Assembly (NCBI GenBank): GCA_002378605.1
Contig: DFSK01000052.1
Coordinates: 1-10,859 of the forward strand
From: Alphaproteobacteria bacterium UBA3439
GTDB taxonomy: Bacteria; Pseudomonadota; Alphaproteobacteria; Puniceispirillales; Puniceispirillaceae
Reading direction: 5' to 3'
Length of the DNA stretch: 10,859 bases
Numbering within the stretch: the first letter of the stretch is position 1; the number at the start of each line of letters is the position of its first letter. The translations under genes and the position numbers were made by a program. Positions 6,904-10,859 of this stretch are shown here, in pieces. The notes under the pieces were generated by a model. It saw nothing but the letters and a program-made list of their open reading frames with translations, was not told the origin of the DNA and did no database searches.

Positions 6904-9018
6904 CTAACCATTATCCTGTGCGCCTGCCAAACTGCCAAGGCCGGACAGGCTGGGGTTTGACATGAAATATTCATGGCATGAGAAGCTTGTCTCATCGGTT
7001 TGAAGATGCACATAACTTCCATCAGGCTGCAAGTACCAAGAATTTTTTTCATCACGAAGAAGTGCCACCATAATTTGGTGAAGCACCTGTTTGCGAATGG
7101 TTGGGTTTTCCAGCCGCATAAAACATTCAACACGGCGGCGCAGGTTACGCGGCATCAAATCTGCCGATGAAATCATCACGATATTCTTGTCAGATAGAAA
7201 TTCACCACCATTGGCAAAAACATAAATCCGTCCATGTTCAAGAAACCGGCCAATGATTGACCGAACCGTAATCGTTTCAGACAGACCGGCCACACCCGGC
7301 CGCAAACAGCAGATGCCGCGCGCCACAATTTCAATTGGCACGCCTGCCTGTGAAGCCTCATACAGCAATTCGATCAAGCGATGATCAACGAGCGAATTAC
7401 ATTTCAGCCAGATGCCTGATGGAAGACCATTTTTACAATTTTCGATCTCGGCAAGAATCATGAGTTTTAACTGGGGAAATGATTGATGCGGCGAAATAAA
7501 GCTGCGTTTCAATTTATCTGGCTGCACATGGCTTGTCAGATATTTGAAAATTTCATAAGCGTCGCGCCCCACATCCTTATCACAGGTAAAATAGGACAGA
7601 TCAGTATAGATGCCCGCGGTAATCGGGTGGTAATTGCCGGTACCAACATGCGTGTAAGATACCAGCTTGCCATGTTCACGCCGCACAACAAGCGACATTT
7701 TGAGATGGATTTTCAGATCGGTTAGGCCATAGGCAACCTGCACACCAGCACGGCCAAGCGCGCGCGCCAGCTGAATATTATTACGTTCATCAAACCGCGC
7801 TTTTAATTCAATCACGGCCGTAACAGTCTTGCCATTTTCGGCCGCTTGGATCAGCGCCTTTACGATCGGCGAATTTGACGTGGTTCGATATAAAGTCTGG
7901 CGAATTGCCAAAACATCAGGATCAGTTGCGGCCTGTTGGAGATAGCGCACCACCACCTCAAAACTTTCATAAGGGTGGTGAACAATAATATCCTTATTGC
8001 GGATCGCGGCAAAACAATCGCCATTGAAATCCCTGATCCGCTGGGGAAAGCGCGGCGCAAAAGCCGGAAACAGCAAATGTTTGGGAATATAATCCAGCAA
8101 TTCGGAAAAATTGTTTAACGCCACCGGCCCATCAGTATCGAAGAAATTATTTTCATCAATACCCATTGCCGATTTCAGCAATCGCCGGATCGGCTTTGGA
8201 GCGTCTTTTGACAGGGTTAATAAAACCACATTGCCACGTTGGCGCGCCCGAAGCGCATTTTCAAATTCATGAATCAGGTCATTCGCCTCATCATCAATTT
8301 CGATTTCAGAATCACGCAAAATGCTGAACATCGCTGCCGACACCAGCTGATGACGCGGATAGATTTTGACAATGCTGGCGCGGATCACCGCCTCGACCAG
8401 AACCAGCCGCAACCCATCACCCGGCAATTTGACAAAACGTGGCAAATTTGCCGGTAGCAAAATCACGCTTTGCATCGGCTTGCTGTTTGGGCTGGTCAAT
8501 TCCAGCATCATGCCCTTGCCGTCATTATGGAAAAACGGAAATGGGTGTGATGGGTCAAGCGTTGTCGGGGTGATCAATGGCAGAACATTGTCAATGAACC
8601 AGTCTTCAAGCCAAAGCCGGTCTTGGTCATCATCGGGAATGTCCGATAAAACTTGGATATTTTCATCGTGAAGACAGCCAATCAATTCGGGCAAAACCTG
8701 ATTTTGACGCGCCATCAATTTGGCACTTCGCTCCATGATCTGCATCAGCAATTGGTCGATATCAACATCGTCTTTTGGCAAACGCTTGAAACCGCGATCG
8801 ACAAGCTGGCGAAGACCGGCAACACGCACCATGAAAAATTCATTCAGATTATCTGCCGATATGGCCAGAAAGCGAATGCGTTCTCCAAGTGGCTTATCCT
8901 CATCCTCGGCCAATGACAGAACACGCTCGTTAAAGGCAAGCCAGCTTAGCTCGCGGTTAAAAAAGCTTTCGCCTTTTTGTGAGTCGTCAAGGATCGGATC
9001 CGTTTTTTTACTGTTCAT
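6904..9018 (-). CDS. ppk1: Polyphosphate kinase 1
   Basis: Transfers the terminal phosphate of ATP reversibly onto polyphosphate. The 704-residue length is normal for PPK1. The N-terminal helical domain starts at SFFNRELSWLAFNERVLSLA (18 onward), with the ATP-contacting DNLNEFFMVR at 56-65. The head domain and two phospholipase-D-like catalytic domains follow. In the first, LYRTTSNSPIV (376-386) and ARFDERNNI (407-415) carry the conserved Arg residues. KIHLKMSLV has His437, the counterpart of the E. coli autophosphorylated His435 by its HxK motif and spacing. YTHVGTGNYHP (455-465) follows. In the second, FLEHGRIYVF contains His595, matching E. coli His592. No key residue is missing. The start is supported by conserved sequence beginning about 18 residues in, although the Shine-Dalgarno sequence is weak. 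A Pho box lies just upstream. It is the first gene of a probable ppk-ppx-phoR unit. Confidence 0.97.
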   Translation of the reverse strand: MNSKKTDPILDDSQKGESFFNRELSWLAFNERVLSLAEDEDKPLGERIRFLAISADNLNEFFMVRVAGLRQLVDRGFKRLPKDDVDIDQLLMQIMERSAKLMARQNQVLPELIGCLHDENIQVLSDIPDDDQDRLWLEDWFIDNVLPLITPTTLDPSHPFPFFHNDGKGMMLELTSPNSKPMQSVILLPANLPRFVKLPGDGLRLVLVEAVIRASIVKIYPRHQLVSAAMFSILRDSEIEIDDEANDLIHEFENALRARQRGNVVLLTLSKDAPKPIRRLLKSAMGIDENNFFDTDGPVALNNFSELLDYIPKHLLFPAFAPRFPQRIRDFNGDCFAAIRNKDIIVHHPYESFEVVVRYLQQAATDPDVLAIRQTLYRTTSNSPIVKALIQAAENGKTVTAVIELKARFDERNNIQLARALGRAGVQVAYGLTDLKIHLKMSLVVRREHGKLVSYTHVGTGNYHPITAGIYTDLSYFTCDKDVGRDAYEIFKYLTSHVQPDKLKRSFISPHQSFPQLKLMILAEIENCKNGLPSGIWLKCNSLVDHRLIELLYEASQAGVPIEIVARGICCLRPGVAGLSETITVRSIIGRFLEHGRIYVFANGGEFLSDKNIVMISSADLMPRNLRRRVECFMRLENPTIRKQVLHQIMVALLRDEKNSWYLQPDGSYVHLQTDETSFSCHEYFMSNPSLSGLGSLAGAQDNG

Positions 9019-9053
9019 CTCGTTACATTTCTGATGGGCGAATATCGAACCAT

Positions 9054-9087
9054 ATCATGGCGCTGAATTGTTATAGAAATATGACAA
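9054..9087 (-). promoter_or_regulatory. Pho box and promoter of ppk1-ppx-phoR
   Basis: On the minus strand TTGTCATATTTCTATAAC (9087 down to 9070) matches the 18-base Pho box consensus at 15 positions: TTGTCAT, a 4-base A/T spacer, CTATAAC. Exactly 10 bases later is CATGAT (9059-9054), which agrees with TATAAT at 4 of 6 positions. This is the same box-to--10 spacing as at pstS. The ppk1 ATG lies 35 bases past the hexamer. There is one box here, against two at pstS, so weaker induction is likely. The call rests on motif and spacing only. Confidence 0.7.
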
Positions 9088-9115
9088 AAGCCAAAGACCA
9101 AATATCATCTTGGCT
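9086..9115 (-). terminator. Probable intrinsic terminator after cueR
   Basis: On the minus strand AGCCAAGA pairs with TCTTTGGCT (one bulged T) around a 10-base loop, and the stem is followed directly by TTTG. It lies 11 bases after the cueR stop and ends where the ppk1 Pho box begins, so it would insulate the two units. The short stem and only four T make it a modest terminator. Confidence 0.45.
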
Positions 9116-9126
9116 CTATTTTTGGA

Positions 9127-9531
9127 TCATTGAACCGCCATACCGCTGGCAAGGTTGCCAATAATCGGGCAATCAGGGCGTGAATCGCCATGACAGCTTC
9201 CGGCTAAATGCCGTAATTCGTCCCGCAGCTCCTGCAATTCACCAAGCTTGCGATCGATTTCGGCAATTTTTTCAAGGGTGATTCGCTTTACTTCGGCACT
9301 TGGCCGCTGATCATCTTCATAAAGGCTTAGAAGATCACGGCATTGATCAATCGAAAAGCTATAGCGGCGGGCGCGCCCAATAAATCCCAGCTTGGCAATG
9401 TCTGAGTCGGCATAAAGCCGGTATCCGGCTGCCGATCGGCCTGCCGGTTTCACAAGTCCGATATCGGCATAATAGCGAACGGTTTTGACGGTCAAAGCCG
9501 CGCGCCGCGCCGCATCACTGATTTTAAACAT
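9127..9531 (-). CDS. cueR: CueR/HmrR-type MerR-family copper-responsive regulator
   Basis: Cytoplasmic transcription regulator of the MerR family that twists promoters with over-long spacers into an active form when it binds Cu(I) or Ag(I). The 134-residue protein has the winged-helix DNA-binding domain at 1-70 (FKISDAARRAALTVKTVRYY, then GRSAAGYRLY). A long dimerisation helix at about 77-110 follows. The metal loop CHGDSRPDCPII carries Cys113 and Cys121, spaced as in CueR. Ser78 in PSAEVKR matches the Ser that marks monovalent-metal sensors in this family. The E. coli Cys/His-rich tail is absent. GAGG shortly before the ATG is a good ribosome-binding site. The gene stands alone between glk and ppk1. 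No copper ATPase or oxidase is in view, but a CueR-like operator lies about 140 bases upstream. A target other than copper genes cannot be excluded. Confidence 0.9.
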   Translation of the reverse strand: MFKISDAARRAALTVKTVRYYADIGLVKPAGRSAAGYRLYADSDIAKLGFIGRARRYSFSIDQCRDLLSLYEDDQRPSAEVKRITLEKIAEIDRKLGELQELRDELRHLAGSCHGDSRPDCPIIGNLASGMAVQ

Positions 9532-9664
9532 GATCGCCTCTATTGTTGGTTAATCCTGTTGTCGTCAATCGACAGAAAGCCGCACCATTCCTGTCATCGC
9601 AAAGCAATAGCCAGATCGTAGGCAAAATCGGACAGCCATTATTGTGATAATATTCTGACGGCAA

Positions 9665-9719
9665 GCCCGACCTTCCTTTCACAAGAAGGTTTATGTTAAT
9701 CTAGGGAGTCCGGTCGGGC
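9665..9719. repeat. 8-bp inverted repeat enclosing the CueR-like site
   Basis: GCCCGACC (9665-9672) and GGTCGGGC (9712-9719) are perfect inverted copies 39 bases apart. The left copy overlaps the CueR-like dyad and the predicted -35. The right copy ends just before an ATG. It may be a DNA-level looping element, a remnant, or chance. Confidence 0.4.
9667..9697 (+). promoter_or_regulatory. CueR-type operator and promoter pointing to the plus strand
   Basis: The 21-bp dyad at 9670-9690 reads ACCTTCC, 7 bases, AGAAGGT, with ACCTTC/GAAGGT perfectly paired. This is the layout of CueR operators (ACCTTCC-N7-GGAAGGT). On the plus strand CCGACC (9667-9672) can act as a poor -35 overlapping the left arm, and after 19 bases comes TATGTT (9692-9697) as -10. 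The elongated 19-base spacer is typical of CueR promoters. On the minus strand the same geometry puts GGGCTT at -10, which is unconvincing. The site therefore seems to fire away from cueR. The cueR-proximal gap (9532-9664) has no reading frame and no clear promoter. Confidence 0.6.
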
Positions 9720-9782
9720 ATGGCAAGAGCGCCGCCATGTGAGCGGCATTCTGATTGGTGCATTTGCGTTAAACCAAAATGA
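9720..9782 (+). CDS. Possible 20-residue Cys-containing peptide downstream of the CueR-like promoter
   Basis: I do not recognise this frame and it may not be a gene. The predicted peptide begins MARAPPCERH and ends CICVKPK, with Cys at 7, 14 and 16 (a CxC pair) and a His at 10, residues that could bind copper. It is the first plus-strand ATG after the predicted CueR-type promoter, with AGGGAG 11 bases before the ATG. An in-frame TAG lies just upstream, so it cannot be longer. Against it, the predicted transcript would start within or just before the AGGGAG, the spacing is long, and the last 14 bases overlap the 3' end of glk on the other strand. A noncoding transcript from the same promoter is an alternative. 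Confidence 0.2.
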   Translation: MARAPPCERHSDWCICVKPK

Positions 9783-10740
9783 TGCGTCGCGCCAGATAGC
9801 GATTATCGATCGCCGCCGCCGCGCCGCGCAATCCGGCAAGCGGATCAACCGACAGATAAAGCGGCATTGAGTGCAGATAAGGCCCGCGACGGCCATGATC
9901 GTCAAACCGGTCGATAAGCCCGCTATCACCAAGAAGCGCCGATAATTTGCCAGCAATACCACCAGCAATGACCACACCGGCACGCGCACCAAGGCTCAGC
10001 GCCGCATTTGCAGCGACGGTGCCAAGGCTTTGCAGCATCAATCGAACCGCCGCTAAGCCGGCCTCATCGCCAGCAAGCGCCAATGCGCCAATATCCGGCG
10101 CCGGTCTGTGATTACCCGTTTGGCAGTGATAGATCGATTCAAGGCCTGGCCCGCTGACAATACGTTCAGCCGATACATGTCCCAATTTTTTTGCCAGATG
10201 TGCCAGAATTATTTCTTCGGCAGGGTTGCGCGGGGCATAGCTGACATGACCGCCCTCGCCCTCGATCACCTGAACCGCATCACCAGCAGGCACCAGCGCG
10301 GCAACCCCAAGACCGGTTCCAGGGCCAATGACAAGCAAAGGCGTGCTGTGATCAGGCGTGCCACCCCGCAAAATCTGCCGGTGATTTGTCGGCAGTGATC
10401 TATCTTGTTGCAAAAGATCGCGATGCGCCATTGCCTGCGCGGTAAAATCATTGATTAGCAAATAGGCGCGCACATTCATCGCCGCCGCCACCTTGCCGGC
10501 ATCAAATTGCCAGTGATTGTTGGTGATATCGACCTGCGGGCCAGTTACAGGGCCGGCCACCGCCAGACAAAGCATGTCGATTTCAAGCTTATGCTTGGCG
10601 CAATAATCGGCAAAAGCATCATCCACTGTGGCAAAATCGGCACAGGCCAGAACAGCCGGATCGCAAAGCGCGTCATCATCACCATGCTGATGCGCCAAGC
10701 GCACCGATGTACCACCAATATCGGCGATAAGCCGTGTCAT
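9769..10740 (-). CDS. glk: Glucokinase (ROK-independent, E. coli Glk type)
   Basis: Phosphorylates glucose with ATP to glucose 6-phosphate in the cytoplasm. The 323 residues match the length of E. coli Glk (321). Phosphate-1 motif: LIADIGGTSVRLA (4-16). The catalytic Asp98 is in LLINDFTAQAMA. The glycine-rich VIGPGTGLGVA is at 137-147, and glucose-contacting residues are in EGEGGHVSYAP (160-170). GHVSAERIVSGPGLESIY (187-204) is a strong Glk signature, and the adenosine-site VIAGGIAGKL is at 257-266. The C-terminus has the VYL-like PLYLSVDPLAGLRGAA segment. The ATG overlaps the hyi stop as ATGA, so translation is coupled to hydroxypyruvate isomerase. It is the last gene of its unit; a short GC hairpin without a T run (9731-9747) lies after it. 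No evidence of damage. Confidence 0.95.
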   Translation of the reverse strand: MTRLIADIGGTSVRLAHQHGDDDALCDPAVLACADFATVDDAFADYCAKHKLEIDMLCLAVAGPVTGPQVDITNNHWQFDAGKVAAAMNVRAYLLINDFTAQAMAHRDLLQQDRSLPTNHRQILRGGTPDHSTPLLVIGPGTGLGVAALVPAGDAVQVIEGEGGHVSYAPRNPAEEIILAHLAKKLGHVSAERIVSGPGLESIYHCQTGNHRPAPDIGALALAGDEAGLAAVRLMLQSLGTVAANAALSLGARAGVVIAGGIAGKLSALLGDSGLIDRFDDHGRRGPYLHSMPLYLSVDPLAGLRGAAAAIDNRYLARRIILV

Positions 10741-10859
10741 CTCTGCCAGCCTCTTGCCGTTTCCAGCCAGCCAAGTCCGGCCTCGGTCGAATGTGCCGGA
10801 CGGTATTCGGCACCAATAAACCCGTCATATCCTGCCGCATCGAGCGCCAGCAAAATATC
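10737..10859 (-). CDS. hyi: Hydroxypyruvate isomerase (C-terminal 40 residues only)
   Basis: The end of an enzyme that interconverts hydroxypyruvate and tartronate semialdehyde, a step of glyoxylate use. The gene enters from the right edge; only the final 40 codons are in the window. The visible part reads ALDAAGYDGFIGAEYRP, then AGLGWLETARGW. This matches the conserved C-terminus of the Hyi/xylose-isomerase-like TIM-barrel family (GYxGYIGxEYxP, then GLGWL). Its TGA overlaps the glk ATG. The call is at family level; a related sugar-phosphate isomerase such as OtnI (2-oxo-tetronate isomerase) has a similar tail and cannot be excluded from this fragment. Confidence 0.8.
   Translation of the reverse strand, partial: DILLALDAAGYDGFIGAEYRPAHSTEAGLGWLETARGWQR

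Noticed and set aside
9560..9574. Short dyad TGTCG-N5-CGACA upstream of cueR
   Set aside because: Five base pairs is expected by chance, and it does not match the spacing of a MerR-family operator.
9731..9747. GC-rich hairpin after glk as a terminator
   Set aside because: The stem is only 5 bp and on the minus strand there is no T run after it, so it does not qualify as an intrinsic terminator.
1..10859. CRISPR arrays, tRNA or rRNA genes, insertion sequences, prophage or integrase genes
   Set aside because: No regular spaced repeats, RNA-gene signatures, transposase-like reading frames or terminal repeats were seen; coding is nearly continuous on one strand.

Overview
The window reads as chromosomal DNA of an alphaproteobacterium with roughly balanced base composition (judged by eye). 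The evidence is the long alphaproteobacterial forms of PstC and PstA with extra N-terminal domains, a Ppx of the long alphaproteobacterial type, and a CueR/HmrR-type regulator. A marine SAR116-like lineage would fit, but that is a guess from gene style and not a demonstrated assignment. All confident genes lie on the minus strand, so in transcription order the window runs from its right end to its left end.

Right end (10859 to 9769): the last 40 codons of a hydroxypyruvate isomerase gene (hyi), overlapping by 4 bases a glucokinase gene (glk). Next (9768 to 9127): a 237-base gap and a CueR-family copper-sensing regulator. The gap holds a 21-bp dyad that looks like a CueR operator. It is oriented as a plus-strand promoter pointing away from cueR, towards a tiny cysteine-containing reading frame and the 3' end of glk.

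Main block (9126 to 1): a phosphate-starvation cluster in two units. The first is ppk-ppx-phoR: polyphosphate kinase, exopolyphosphatase and the Pho sensor kinase. It is preceded by a good single Pho box. The second is pstS-pstC-pstA-pstB, the high-affinity phosphate ABC transporter. It is preceded by two tandem Pho boxes (four 7-mers at exact 11-base spacing) with a -10-like hexamer at the expected distance. A strong 12-bp hairpin sits between pstS and pstC and probably lets the binding protein be made in excess over the permease. pstB runs off the left edge inside its Walker A motif. phoU and phoB are not visible here.

Together the genes import phosphate (PstSCAB), store and mobilise it as polyphosphate (Ppk, Ppx) and sense its supply (PhoR), with both units apparently controlled by PhoB. 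The oddities are a PhoR with no membrane segment, an Asn where its ATP-binding G1 box usually has Asp, and the CueR-like operator with no obvious target gene. Nothing here amounts to a clearly new system; most of the window is ordinary core metabolism.
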